Below are positions 6,643-14,504 of a DNA stretch of 23,930 nucleotides, piece by piece. Origin of the DNA: Ruminococcaceae bacterium UBA794 (GTDB taxonomy: Bacteria > Bacillota > Clostridia > Oscillospirales > Ruminococcaceae); assembly GCA_002304735.1 (NCBI GenBank), contig DBIU01000037.1, forward strand, positions 1-23,930, written 5' to 3'. Both the position numbers and the translations under genes were made by a program. The notes below the pieces were generated by a model. The model ran no database searches. It saw only the letters and a list, made by a program, of their open reading frames with translations, and was not told the DNA's origin. Position 1 is the stretch's first letter, and each line of letters begins with the position of its first letter.

Positions 6643-8106
6643 GTGCTTTACGCGATTTATAACTTCATCTGCAAGAACGTGGGAGTGGCGATTTTGCTCT
6701 TTACGTTCATTATAAAAGCGGCGCTTCTCCCTATTTACATTAAACAGCAAAAGGAAACGGCTAAATCAGCCATTTTCGCTCCCAAGGTACGGGATATACA
6801 GGCAAAATACAAGAATAATCCTCAAAGACAGCAGGAAGAGCTTCAAAAGCTCCAACAGCAGGGCTATAAGCCTTATTCGGGCTGCCTGCCGACGCTTTTG
6901 TCGTTCCTGATACTGTTCGGCGTAATCGACGTTGTTTACAAGCCGCTCACGCACATTATCCATACAAACGGCGAGCAGGTTTCCGCAATGGTCGAGGAAG
7001 CTTATAACGTCGAGATGACGTCGCTTTTCGTGAATGAAATCAATCTTTCTGACGAGGAAATCTCAAAGCTTGACGAAAAGGGACTTAAAAAGCATAACGA
7101 TATCGTTCGCGACGCGAAGAAAATTCTCGAATATTACAACAAAAACTGCCTTACCGACGGCAAAACCGCCGTTGATATCGCAAATTTCAAGACCTTAACG
7201 CAGGATAACGTCAAGGTTATGAACACGGCGATTAAGAAAATTATCGCCGACGACTACGCTAAAGACAACAGCATTGTTCTTCTGACAAGCACGGATATGT
7301 ACAAGCTCACGGACGCGGAAAAGAAAGAGCTTGACGCTATTCAGGCGGAAGCGGACAAGATTGCTTACCGCGAGGAACACAGCTTCGGCGACGGCACAAT
7401 CGCACTGTTCAATACGCTTAACGTTCACTATGGCTCTTACAAGGCGTCGGGAGTCGATACCGTTCCGTTTATGGCTTCGGCATCGCTTCAGCGCGAGCTT
7501 TACGCGCTTGAGTGCTATGGCTCCTATAAGGATATTTTCAGCGAGAGAGTCGTAAACGACAATCTCCGCGAGCAGATTACAGAGCTTTACGATAATCTCA
7601 ACTTCCTCGGAATACCGCTCGGACAGGTTCCTATGGAGCATATGGGCTTCCCGATGATTTTGGTACCCATTCTGTCGTTCGTGCTTGCGCTTGTACAGAC
7701 GTTCATCTCGAACAGAAATATGGCTCAGAACAATCCCGAAACGGGAAAACAAATGGGCTGTATGAAAGTCACGATGTACATTATGCCGCTTATTTCGCTC
7801 TGGATTGCGTTCTCCGTTCCTGCGGGCGCGGGCTTCTACTGGGCGGTAAGCTATGTGTTCGGTATAATTCAGACAATCGTTCTCAACAAGCTGTATAATC
7901 CGGCGACGCTCAGAGAAAAGGCGCTTGCGGAATACGAGCTGAAGAATAAGACCGTTACCGTTGAAGCCGAAAAGGAAAAGGTTGTAGACGAGGAAACGGG
8001 CGAGGTTCTCACACAGAAGGAAATAAACCGCCGCAAGCTTGCCGAAGCAAGAAAAGCAGACGCGCTTAAGTACGGCGAGGAATACAAGGACGACGATGAC
8101 GAGTAA
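6643..8106 (+). CDS. yidC: Membrane protein insertase YidC (Oxa1/SpoIIIJ family); true start probably upstream near 6592-6601
   Basis: YidC inserts and folds proteins in the cytoplasmic membrane. Conserved features include VGVAILLFTFIIKAALLP (the first core helix, with Lys where Bacillus YidC has the groove Arg), KVRDIQAKYKNNPQRQQEE (cytoplasmic coiled hairpin), GCLPTLLSFLILFGVIDVVY, and late helices around PMILVPILSFVLALVQTF and MYIMPLISLWIAFSVPAGAGFYW. A loop of about 200 residues between core helices is unusually long. The charged tail ends KDDDDE. The coordinate given is the first standard start (GTG). The frame stays open to the yidD stop, and the upstream codons encode FLYSIIGTPLGYVLYAIYNF, which resembles the normal N-terminus of clostridial YidC. 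Translation therefore probably begins earlier at an unusual codon. The protein has no lipoprotein cysteine. Confidence 0.92.
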   Translation: MLYAIYNFICKNVGVAILLFTFIIKAALLPIYIKQQKETAKSAIFAPKVRDIQAKYKNNPQRQQEELQKLQQQGYKPYSGCLPTLLSFLILFGVIDVVYKPLTHIIHTNGEQVSAMVEEAYNVEMTSLFVNEINLSDEEISKLDEKGLKKHNDIVRDAKKILEYYNKNCLTDGKTAVDIANFKTLTQDNVKVMNTAIKKIIADDYAKDNSIVLLTSTDMYKLTDAEKKELDAIQAEADKIAYREEHSFGDGTIALFNTLNVHYGSYKASGVDTVPFMASASLQRELYALECYGSYKDIFSERVVNDNLREQITELYDNLNFLGIPLGQVPMEHMGFPMILVPILSFVLALVQTFISNRNMAQNNPETGKQMGCMKVTMYIMPLISLWIAFSVPAGAGFYWAVSYVFGIIQTIVLNKLYNPATLREKALAEYELKNKTVTVEAEKEKVVDEETGEVLTQKEINRRKLAEARKADALKYGEEYKDDDDE

Positions 8107-8133
8107 TTTCGCCGTCTGAAAGGGGTTTATGTT

Positions 8134-9099
8134 ATGGAGAAAGAATTTACGGCAAAAACAGTCGAAGAAGCAAAGGAGCTTGCCGCCAAGGAATTTGGCG
8201 TAAGCGCCGATGAAATAGAGTTTGACATTCTTGAACAGCCCAGAAAGACGCTTTTCGGCGGACTTAAGGGCGAGGCGAGAGTAAACGCGATTTACGAGCC
8301 GGCTGCGGAAGAACCGAAAAAGCGCGTTTTCGAGGACAAAGACGACGAGGAAGCCTCTGCGGAGGGCGCTTCGGAAGATAATTCCGAGGAAAACGGCGGC
8401 GATGAGGAAAAGCTTCCCGATGATTTCGATGTAAGCAAAAGCCTTAAGGTTAAGACGGCAATCGAATATCTGACGGCGGTTCTTAAAGCGCTCGGTCTTG
8501 AGAATTTCAGGATTACGCCGATAAAGCGCAGCGGAAACGTAGTTCTCGACATTACGGGCGAGAAGCTCGGAGTTGTTATCGGAAAGCGCGGCGAAACGCT
8601 CGACAGCCTTCAGTATCTCACAATACTTGCGAGCAACCGCACGGAAGAAAGCTTTTGCAGGATTTCGCTTGACTGCAACGGTTATCGCGATAAGCGACGC
8701 GAAACGCTCGACGCTCTTGCAAGAAAGACTTCCGCAAAGGTTATCAAGCAGGGCAGAAAGATTGCTCTCGAGCCGATGAACCCTTACGAGCGCAGAATTA
8801 TTCATAGCTGCGTTGCGGAGATTGAGGGAGTTTCGAGCCGCTCGACAGGCACCGAGCCGTACAGAAAGGTTGTAATTTACGCGGATAAGCCTAAGTTTGA
8901 CAACCGCAAGCGCGGCGGACGCGGAAACGGTTCGGGCGCAAGAGGATATCGCCGTTCCGAGGGCTTCTCGACGAGCTTTGAGCGCGAATACAAGCGCAGC
9001 TCTTACAGCCCCGATGAAAACGCAAACGCAGGCGAGTTTTCCAAGGAAACGGTTGATACCGAGAAAAACGCAGCGCTTTACGGTAAAATTGAACTCTGA
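8134..9099 (+). CDS. jag: RNA-binding protein Jag/KhpB (SpoIIIJ-associated)
   Basis: This 321-residue cytoplasmic RNA-binding protein is commonly encoded after yidC and is linked to cell elongation and division control through KhpA/KhpB. Three domains are visible. Residues 1-52 form a Jag_N domain (TVEEAKELAAKEFGVSADEI, KTLFGGLKGEARV). Residues about 105-195 form a KH domain with the GxxG loop GKRG at 150-153. An R3H domain follows with EPMNPYERRIIH, where Arg220 and His224 form the RxxxH signature. An acidic linker (residues 57-100) separates Jag_N from KH, and a basic Gly/Arg-rich tail follows R3H. The ATG at 8134 has AAAGGGG eight bases before it. A strong terminator follows. Confidence 0.95.
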   Translation: MEKEFTAKTVEEAKELAAKEFGVSADEIEFDILEQPRKTLFGGLKGEARVNAIYEPAAEEPKKRVFEDKDDEEASAEGASEDNSEENGGDEEKLPDDFDVSKSLKVKTAIEYLTAVLKALGLENFRITPIKRSGNVVLDITGEKLGVVIGKRGETLDSLQYLTILASNRTEESFCRISLDCNGYRDKRRETLDALARKTSAKVIKQGRKIALEPMNPYERRIIHSCVAEIEGVSSRSTGTEPYRKVVIYADKPKFDNRKRGGRGNGSGARGYRRSEGFSTSFEREYKRSSYSPDENANAGEFSKETVDTEKNAALYGKIEL

Positions 9100-9111
9100 T
9101 AAGAAAATAAT

Positions 9112-9141
9112 AAAAAGCCGCTCGATTTCGGGCGGCTTTTT
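9112..9141 (+). terminator. Intrinsic terminator after jag
   Basis: AAAAAGCCGC (9112-9121) pairs perfectly with GCGGCTTTTT (9132-9141). The T-run is inside the stem, so the hairpin may work in both directions. It separates the rpmH operon from the HD-domain gene that starts 20 bases later; that gene has no promoter of its own in view and probably depends on read-through. Confidence 0.85.
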
Positions 9142-9160
9142 GGCGAAGAAAGGGAAAACT

Positions 9161-9802
9161 ATGATTGACGAACGGCTGAAAAAGCAGATTGAATTTCTGC
9201 TTGAAATCGACAAAATGAAAAGCCTTTACAGGCAGACTTATATTATTCACGACGAGAGCCGCGGAGCTTCTATGCGGGAATTTGAAGGCGAGGAGGAGCG
9301 CTATAAACGGCGCGAAAATGACGCGGAGCATTCGTTTCATCTTGCGCTTTTCACGATGACGCTTGCGGAACACTCGAATGAGCCGATAGACGTGCTGAAG
9401 GTGATGAAAATGGTGCTGATACACGATGTTGTGGAGATTGACGCGGGCGATACCTACTGCTATGATACAGAGGGCTACAAGTCGAAGCGCGAGCGCGAAG
9501 AAAAGGCAGCGGACAGGCTTTTCGGGCTGCTTCCCGACGACCAGCGCGATGAATACCGCGCGCTTTGGGAGGAATTTGAGCGTGTTGATACCGCTGAATC
9601 AAAATTTGCGGCGGCGCTCGACCGTATGCAGCCGATGCTGCTGAATAACGCGAAAAACGGCGTGAGCTGGCTTGAACACGGGATTTCCTATGAACAGGTT
9701 CGCGCGAGAAACGCGCATATCAAAAACGGCTCGGACGAGCTTTGGGAGTATATCGAAAAAATGCTTTCCGAAGCGGACGAAAAAGGCTGTTTTAAGCGAT
9801 AA
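9161..9802 (+). CDS. HD-domain phosphohydrolase, YfbR/5'-nucleotidase-like
   Basis: This 213-residue soluble protein has an HD-superfamily active site. His57 lies in RENDAEHSFH, His88-Asp89 in VLIHDVVEIDAGD, and the closing Asp154 in AALDRMQPM. The spacing and the EIDAGD segment fit the HD_3/YfbR-type group, whose characterised members are metal-dependent 5'-deoxynucleotidases. The substrate here is inferred from family only. The frame is open far upstream into jag. The ATG at 9161 is chosen because AGAAAGGG precedes it and homology-like sequence begins there (MIDERLKKQIEFLLEIDKMK). The gene lies between the jag terminator and the der promoter as a single-gene unit. Confidence 0.88.
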   Translation: MIDERLKKQIEFLLEIDKMKSLYRQTYIIHDESRGASMREFEGEEERYKRRENDAEHSFHLALFTMTLAEHSNEPIDVLKVMKMVLIHDVVEIDAGDTYCYDTEGYKSKREREEKAADRLFGLLPDDQRDEYRALWEEFERVDTAESKFAAALDRMQPMLLNNAKNGVSWLEHGISYEQVRARNAHIKNGSDELWEYIEKMLSEADEKGCFKR

Positions 9803-9816
9803 ATCGGGTAATGCAC

Positions 9817-9845
9817 TTGCAAAATGCGGGATAATGTGTTATAAT
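9817..9845 (+). promoter_or_regulatory. Sigma-A promoter of der
   Basis: TTGCAA (9817-9822), a 17-base spacer and TATAAT (9840-9845). The der ATG follows 32 bases downstream of the -10 box, giving a very short leader. Confidence 0.87.
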
Positions 9846-9876
9846 ATAATAATAGATTATTTTCTTGAGGTGAATT

Positions 9877-11193
9877 ATGCAGTTAGTAGCGATTGTGGGA
9901 CGTCCGAACGTCGGAAAGTCCACGCTTTTCAATAAGCTTTGCGGAAAAAGGCTGTCGATTGTCGACGATACGCCGGGTGTTACGCGCGACAGAATTTACG
10001 GAAAATGCGAGTGGCTTAACCGTGAATTTACGCTGATTGACACGGGCGGAATTGAGCCGAAATCGGACGATACGATACTTGCGCAGATGCGCGAGCAGGC
10101 GATGCTTGCCATTGATTCGGCGGACTGTATCATTTTTGTAACGGATATGACAACGGGAGTTACCGCGAACGACGCGGAGGTTGCCGCTATGCTGATGAAG
10201 AGCGGAAAGCCGGTTGTTCTCGCCGTAAACAAGGACGACAACATCGGCGCGCCGCCGCCCGAATTTTACGAGTTTTACAATCTCGGTCTGGGCGACCCGA
10301 TTTCCGTTTCCGCGGTTCACGGTCACGGCACGGGAGACCTTCTCGAAGCGGTTTTCAAGAACTTGCCGCCCGAAGAACCCGACGATTATGACGAAAACGC
10401 AATTAAAGTAGCCGTTATCGGAAAGCCGAATGTCGGCAAATCGTCGCTTGTCAACTTTATCGCAGGCGAGGAGCGCTCGATTGTTTCCGATATCGCGGGA
10501 ACAACGCGCGACGCGATTGACAGCGAGGTTGTTCGCGGCGACGACCGCTATATCTTCATCGACACGGCGGGTATGCGCCGCAAAGCCAAGGTCACCGAAA
10601 ACATCGAGCATTTCAGCGTTCTGCGCGCGCTTATGGCTGTCGATAGGGCGGACGTCTGCGTTGTTATGATTGACGCAACGGTCGGCTTCACCGAGCAGGA
10701 CAGCAAAGTCGCGGGCTACGCTCACGACAAGGGCAAGGCTTGCGTTATCGCGGTTAACAAGTGGGACGTCGTTCCCGACAAAACCGACAAAACTATGCAG
10801 GAATTTACGAAAAAGCTTGAAAACGACTTCTCGTTTATGAGCTACGCGCCGTTTGTCTTTATTTCGGCAAAAACAGGCTCGCGCGTTGAAAAGCTATTCG
10901 ACCTCATAAAAGTCGTCCACGAGCAGCACAACCGCAGAATTTCCACGGGCGTCCTCAACGATATGCTCAACTACGCGACGTCGCGCGTTCAGCCGCCCTC
11001 CGACAAGGGCAAGCGCCTTAAGATTTACTATATGACGCAGGCTTCCTCCGCGCCGCCTACTTTCGTTATCTTCTGCAACAGCAAGGAACTTTTTCATTAC
11101 AGCTATCAGCGCTATCTTGAAAACCAAATCCGCGAATCCTTCGGACTTGATATGACTCCTATAAAAATTACCGTTCGCGAACGCGGCGAATAA
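9877..11193 (+). CDS. der: Ribosome assembly GTPase Der (EngA)
   Basis: Der is the essential GTPase with two consecutive G domains that acts in 50S subunit maturation. The 438-residue product has G domain 1 with GRPNVGKST (8-16), DTGG (55-58), NKDD (118-121; usually NKxD) and SA (144-145). G domain 2 has GKPNVGKSS (182-190), DTAGMRRK and NKWD. A KH-like C-terminal domain ends ITVRERGE. The ATG at 9877 has GAGGTGA six bases before it and a close promoter. In many Clostridia der is followed directly by plsY and gpsA. Here a hairpin element and a membrane-protein gene intervene. Confidence 0.98.
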   Translation: MQLVAIVGRPNVGKSTLFNKLCGKRLSIVDDTPGVTRDRIYGKCEWLNREFTLIDTGGIEPKSDDTILAQMREQAMLAIDSADCIIFVTDMTTGVTANDAEVAAMLMKSGKPVVLAVNKDDNIGAPPPEFYEFYNLGLGDPISVSAVHGHGTGDLLEAVFKNLPPEEPDDYDENAIKVAVIGKPNVGKSSLVNFIAGEERSIVSDIAGTTRDAIDSEVVRGDDRYIFIDTAGMRRKAKVTENIEHFSVLRALMAVDRADVCVVMIDATVGFTEQDSKVAGYAHDKGKACVIAVNKWDVVPDKTDKTMQEFTKKLENDFSFMSYAPFVFISAKTGSRVEKLFDLIKVVHEQHNRRISTGVLNDMLNYATSRVQPPSDKGKRLKIYYMTQASSAPPTFVIFCNSKELFHYSYQRYLENQIRESFGLDMTPIKITVRERGE

Positions 11194-11216
11194 TCCCGCA
11201 TAGGTTTCTGCGCCGC

Positions 11217-11330
11217 CCCGCTTTCTGCGAGTGCCGGCTCCCTGCGCGGGCGGAACGCCCGTTTTTCGCTTCGCGAAAAACCGACAGCGAAGCTGTCGCT
11301 CCGCGCGAAGCGCGGAGGGGCGTTCCGCCC
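11217..11330 (+). repeat. Multi-hairpin palindromic element, copy 1
   Basis: Five back-to-back hairpins fill 11248-11330: GGGCG-GAA-CGCCC, TTTTTCGC-TTC-GCGAAAAA, CGACAGC-GAA-GCTGTCG, CTCCGCGC-GAA-GCGCGGAG and GGGCG-TTC-CGCCC. The outer two are also reverse complements of each other, so the whole unit can close on itself. On its left are two related 12-base units with a 17-base period (CCCGCTTTCTGC and CCGGCTCCCTGC). An inverted, nearly identical copy lies at 14505-14619. This copy begins 23 bases after the der stop. No T-run follows, so it is not an ordinary terminator. Confidence 0.9.
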
Positions 11331-11398
11331 GAACCGAGGCGTTTAGCACAGCCGGAAAGGACAACAAAGCTGAAATACAGAAAGAAGGGCAAGGAAGA

Positions 11399-11947
11399 AT
11401 GAGCGAGATTAAGAGGGAATACTATAAAGAATACAGACTATCCGTGATAATTGTCTGGGTTTGGGCGATAATAATGTGCTTGTGCGTATTAAATCCAAAC
11501 AAATCCAAGCCGGCGGCTGTTCTTTGCGCTGTTTGCGGAGCAGTGGTGTTATACGCGCTTGCGCTTACGATAGTAACGCTGTTCGCGCCGTTATTATTCA
11601 AGAAAAAGCTGAATAAACTAAACGAAAGTGAAAAAGACGAGGTTCTCAACGGAAAGTTCACAAAAATCGGTCTGCGCCGCTTTTATGAGCATTACCTGAT
11701 GTATTATTCAAGCAGGAATATACAGCTTGTCAAATTTTCCGATATTGAAAGCATTGAACCAAAAGGAAACAAAATCAAATTAATGCTGAAAAACGGGAAG
11801 AAATCGGCTGTATTTGCGGCAAACGGGGAAAATTCGGCAATGCTTGCGGCGGCGATTAAGAGCAAAAATCCCGAAATTGCCGTAACAATCAACGGAAAAG
11901 TTATTAAAAATAATGAAATCAGCGAAGAAAAAGAGAAAAGGGAATAA
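11399..11947 (+). CDS. Small membrane protein with two N-terminal helices and a possible PH-like domain
   Basis: I do not recognise a named gene. The 182-residue product has two hydrophobic helices (about residues 14-30 and 38-66), then a basic cytoplasmic part. That part has alternating strands (TKIGLRRFYEHYLMYYSSRN, VKFSDIESIEPKGNKIKLML) reminiscent of YcxB-like or bacterial PH domains, and a charged tail. The start ATG at 11399 has AAGGAA close upstream. It ends two bases before plsY, so the two are co-translated. It seems to have been inserted, with hairpin element copy 1, between der and plsY. The second PH-like membrane gene at 13830 lies on the other side of plsY-gpsA. Confidence 0.7.
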   Translation: MSEIKREYYKEYRLSVIIVWVWAIIMCLCVLNPNKSKPAAVLCAVCGAVVLYALALTIVTLFAPLLFKKKLNKLNESEKDEVLNGKFTKIGLRRFYEHYLMYYSSRNIQLVKFSDIESIEPKGNKIKLMLKNGKKSAVFAANGENSAMLAAAIKSKNPEIAVTINGKVIKNNEISEEKEKRE

Positions 11948-11949
11948 AA

Positions 11950-12612
11950 ATGATTTGGATTTGTTATGCGATAATGATACTCGCGCCATACCTTTTGGGC
12001 GGGATTAATACGTCGATTATTGTTACAAAAGTAAAGACAGGCAAGGATATCCGCACAATGGGCAGCCACAACGCGGGTCTTACAAACACGCTTCGTTCCG
12101 TAGGAAAAGGGGCGGCTGCGGTCGTGCTTATCGGCGATGTGGCAAAAGCGGCAGTTGCGATGCTCCTTGTAAGGCTCGCGTTTCTCTACATAGGCGGCGT
12201 CGATACGACAAATCCCGCGCTCGGAATGAGCTGGGTCGAGGTTTTCGCGGCGTTTATGGCGATTGTCGGTCACTGTTTCCCCGTGTACTACGGCTTCAAA
12301 GGCGGAAAGGGCGTTCTTGCGGCAATTTCGGCAATTTTCGTGCTAGACTGGCGCATAGGTCTTATTCTTATCGGAATATTCGCGGTTATTGTCGCGATAA
12401 CGCGCTATGTGTCGCTCGGAAGCTGCATAAGCTCTGCGCTTTTCTGCATAGCAATGTTCTGCTTTGATTACTTTATCGACCACGACCCCGCTTTCATCGT
12501 CAGCACAATTCTCGCGGCATTCTGCGGAGGATTGATTGTTTTTAGACATAAGGAAAACATAAAGCGCCTTGCTTCGCACTGCGAAAAAAAGCTCGGCGAA
12601 AAGGCGAAATAA
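11950..12612 (+). CDS. plsY: Acyl-phosphate:glycerol-3-phosphate acyltransferase
   Basis: PlsY transfers an acyl group from acyl-phosphate to glycerol-3-phosphate, making lysophosphatidic acid at the membrane. The 220-residue protein is polytopic and carries the three family motifs: GSHNAGLTNTLR (residues 38-49; His where most members have Gly), a second motif in GKGAAAVVLIGDVAKA (52-67), and GHCFPVYYGFKGGKG (107-121). It starts two bases after the preceding stop, with AAAGGGA upstream. gpsA, which supplies the glycerol-3-phosphate substrate, follows 116 bases downstream, so the pair forms one metabolic step. Confidence 0.95.
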   Translation: MIWICYAIMILAPYLLGGINTSIIVTKVKTGKDIRTMGSHNAGLTNTLRSVGKGAAAVVLIGDVAKAAVAMLLVRLAFLYIGGVDTTNPALGMSWVEVFAAFMAIVGHCFPVYYGFKGGKGVLAAISAIFVLDWRIGLILIGIFAVIVAITRYVSLGSCISSALFCIAMFCFDYFIDHDPAFIVSTILAAFCGGLIVFRHKENIKRLASHCEKKLGEKAK

Positions 12613-12728
12613 CCGAAAAAGAGCCGATATGGAAAATATAAGACGCGCCGAAAAGCGCGACGCTCGTCGCTCGTTTTCACGCTCAAACAGTTATCGAGAT
12701 GACCTACAATAAAAACACGGAGGAAGAA

Positions 12729-13730
12729 ATGGCAAAAATTACAATTCTGGGCTGCGGCTACGGCACGGCTCTCGGCGTGCTTTACACAACCTACGGTCAC
12801 GATGTGACGACATGGACAAAATTCGAGCAGGAGGCTGAACAGCTTCGCCGCGACCGTGAGCATAAGCGTCTGCTCCCCGGAATAATGCTGCCCGAGGCTC
12901 TCAAGGTGACGACCGACCCCGCCTGCGTTTCGGACGCGGATATTGTTGTTATCTGTATTCCGTCGGCATTTTACCGCGAAGCCGTCTGCGCCGTTAAGCC
13001 GTATATCAAACACGGCGCTATCATCATTAATGCAAGCAAGGGTCTTGAGGAAGCAACGGGAAAAAGACTCTCCGAGGTTATCCGACAGGAAATTCCGCAC
13101 AGCAAAATCGGCGTTATAACAGGTCCCTGCCACGCGGAAGAAGTCGGAAGGCTTGTTCCGACAACCGAAGTCTGCGCAGCGTACGACCCCGACGTCGCTT
13201 CATATATTCAGCACACTCTCTCAAACGAGCGTTATCGCATATATATTAACGACGACGTTGTGGGCTGCGAGCTTGGCGGCGTCCTCAAAAACCCGATTGC
13301 TCTGGGCTGCGGTATCGCACGCGGTATGGGACTTGGCGACAACACAATCGCCGCGCTCATCACAAGAGGTATGACCGAAATCACCCGACTCGCCGTCGCT
13401 CTCGGCGCAAACTGGAAAACCTTTACCGGTATGGCGGGTTTCGGCGACCTCATCGTTACCTGCACCTCGCAGCACTCGAGAAATTACCGCGCAGGCTTCC
13501 TTATCGGAAAAGGCACTCCCGCCGCCGAAGCCGTCGCGCAAGTCGGCACCGTTGAAGGCTATATCAACAGCCGTACCGCGCTTCGCCTTGCCAAAGAGAA
13601 CAATATCGACGTCCCCATCATCGAACAGACCGTCAAAATCTGCTTCGAGGGCGGCGTCCCCAAAGACTCAATCGGCGCACTTATGGGCAGAGCCGTCAAA
13701 AGCGAGCGCGAAACCTACTGGACCGACTGA
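12729..13730 (+). CDS. gpsA: Glycerol-3-phosphate dehydrogenase [NAD(P)+]
   Basis: GpsA reduces dihydroxyacetone phosphate to glycerol-3-phosphate for phospholipid synthesis. The 333-residue product has an N-terminal Rossmann fold (ITILGCGYGTALG), IINASKGLE, LKNPIALGCGI with the catalytic Lys, GDLIVTCTSQHSRN and GYINSRTA. The dinucleotide loop reads GCG-YGTAL, one residue shorter than the usual GxGxWGTAL. The frame opens at 12699, but the ATG at 12729 has GGAGGA five bases before it and gives the normal N-terminus. The 116-base gap after plsY contains a small CGCGC/GCGCG hairpin (12644-12659) and other short repeats but no clear promoter. Confidence 0.95.
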   Translation: MAKITILGCGYGTALGVLYTTYGHDVTTWTKFEQEAEQLRRDREHKRLLPGIMLPEALKVTTDPACVSDADIVVICIPSAFYREAVCAVKPYIKHGAIIINASKGLEEATGKRLSEVIRQEIPHSKIGVITGPCHAEEVGRLVPTTEVCAAYDPDVASYIQHTLSNERYRIYINDDVVGCELGGVLKNPIALGCGIARGMGLGDNTIAALITRGMTEITRLAVALGANWKTFTGMAGFGDLIVTCTSQHSRNYRAGFLIGKGTPAAEAVAQVGTVEGYINSRTALRLAKENNIDVPIIEQTVKICFEGGVPKDSIGALMGRAVKSERETYWTD

Positions 13731-13829
13731 CCCGCTCTCTGCGAACGGCGAAATGTTCAATTTTTCTGATAAAATAAGAAATAACGCCTTGCGTTATAAA
13801 TAAATACATTTGATTTAAGGAGTATTACT

Positions 13830-14300
13830 ATGAAAGTTGAAGGTTATTTGAGAAAAGGCGAAGAAATCAAGCACGAGGGCAAGGTTTGCCTGGCAATTCC
13901 GCTGATAAGCACGATTATTGCGGTCGTGTGTTCCGGATTGGGGGTTGCATTTTGCTTCAGCAACGATACTCTCGTAGCAGGTGTGATTCTGCTTCTTATC
14001 GGAGTTCCGACATTATTTTTCGCGCTTTCTAGGTGGGAATATTGCGGAAGTTCTGCGATTTTTATAACCGACAAGCGCGTGTTTATCAAAGTTGGGCTTT
14101 TGAAGAACCTGTTCTCAGAAGTTCCGCTCGACAAAATAAGTGGAGTAACAATTCATCAGCCGCTTTTTGGCAAGATATTTAACTACGGCACAATGATTGT
14201 TGAAAGTTCAGCAGCGGTTTCGGGCGCAAGAATCGCATACTTAAAGGACCCGTTTGCATTCAAGAACCTCTTGGAAGAAGATGAGGACGAAGCAAAGTGA
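13830..14300 (+). CDS. Membrane protein with bacterial PH domain (bPH_2/YdbT-like)
   Basis: The 156-residue product has two transmembrane helices (about 19-42 and 46-68) followed by a bPH_2-type domain: AIFITDKRVFIKVGLLKNLF, then EVPLDKISGVTIHQPLFGKI and NYGTMIVESS. These strands match the family pattern 'yrvTdkRvi.r.Gll...eipl.kI..v...q...gr...yGti.i.s'. The family's function is not known. AAGGAG lies eight bases before the ATG. The 99-base gap after gpsA holds an ATAACGC/GCGTTAT hairpin (13780s) and no convincing promoter. A perfect 10-bp hairpin follows the stop. Confidence 0.85.
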   Translation: MKVEGYLRKGEEIKHEGKVCLAIPLISTIIAVVCSGLGVAFCFSNDTLVAGVILLLIGVPTLFFALSRWEYCGSSAIFITDKRVFIKVGLLKNLFSEVPLDKISGVTIHQPLFGKIFNYGTMIVESSAAVSGARIAYLKDPFAFKNLLEEDEDEAK

Positions 14301-14301
14301 A

Positions 14302-14325
14302 TGTTTTGCAAGCGATTGCAAAACA
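14302..14325 (+). repeat. Perfect 10-bp hairpin with GCGA (GNRA) loop
   Basis: TGTTTTGCAA and TTGCAAAACA flank the tetraloop GCGA, starting two bases after the bPH gene stop. There is no T-run after it on either strand, so it is not a typical terminator. It may stabilise the 3' end of the upstream message or be a regulatory site. Confidence 0.7.
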
Positions 14326-14345
14326 GCATTTTGAGAGGTGATTTT

Positions 14346-14423
14346 ATGGCTAAGTACAAACGTTGCCCCGATGGGCGCTATGGCGCAAGAGTAAATCGCC
14401 GCCGGAAAAGCTCCGCGCCTTAA
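14346..14423 (+). CDS. Possible 25-residue small protein or gene remnant
   Basis: A short frame, MAKYKRCPDGRYGARV followed by NRRRKSSAP, is preceded by GAGGTGA four bases before the ATG, a good ribosome binding site. The first 16 residues resemble the start of Arm-type DNA-binding domains of tyrosine integrases (KYKxRxDGRYxA...), after which the resemblance stops. It may be the stub of an integrase gene cut off by the hairpin element that follows, or a real basic microprotein. Sequence alone does not decide. Confidence 0.35.
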   Translation: MAKYKRCPDGRYGARVNRRRKSSAP

Positions 14424-14504
14424 CAGCCGAGGAGCAACGTTGGATTAGAGAGCGGTCTTTTCCCCGCTTTGTCGTCCTAGCCCGCTTTGCAAAAACCACC
14501 GGTC

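Noticed and set aside
7195..9213. Minus-strand ORF of 672 codons opposite yidC, jag and the HD-domain gene
   Set aside because: It spans three well-supported genes and a terminator on the other strand, so it is a shadow frame.
11217..11330. Hairpin element copy 1 as the der terminator
   Set aside because: No T-run follows any of the hairpins on the plus strand, and a second inverted copy sits far from any operon end of the same kind.
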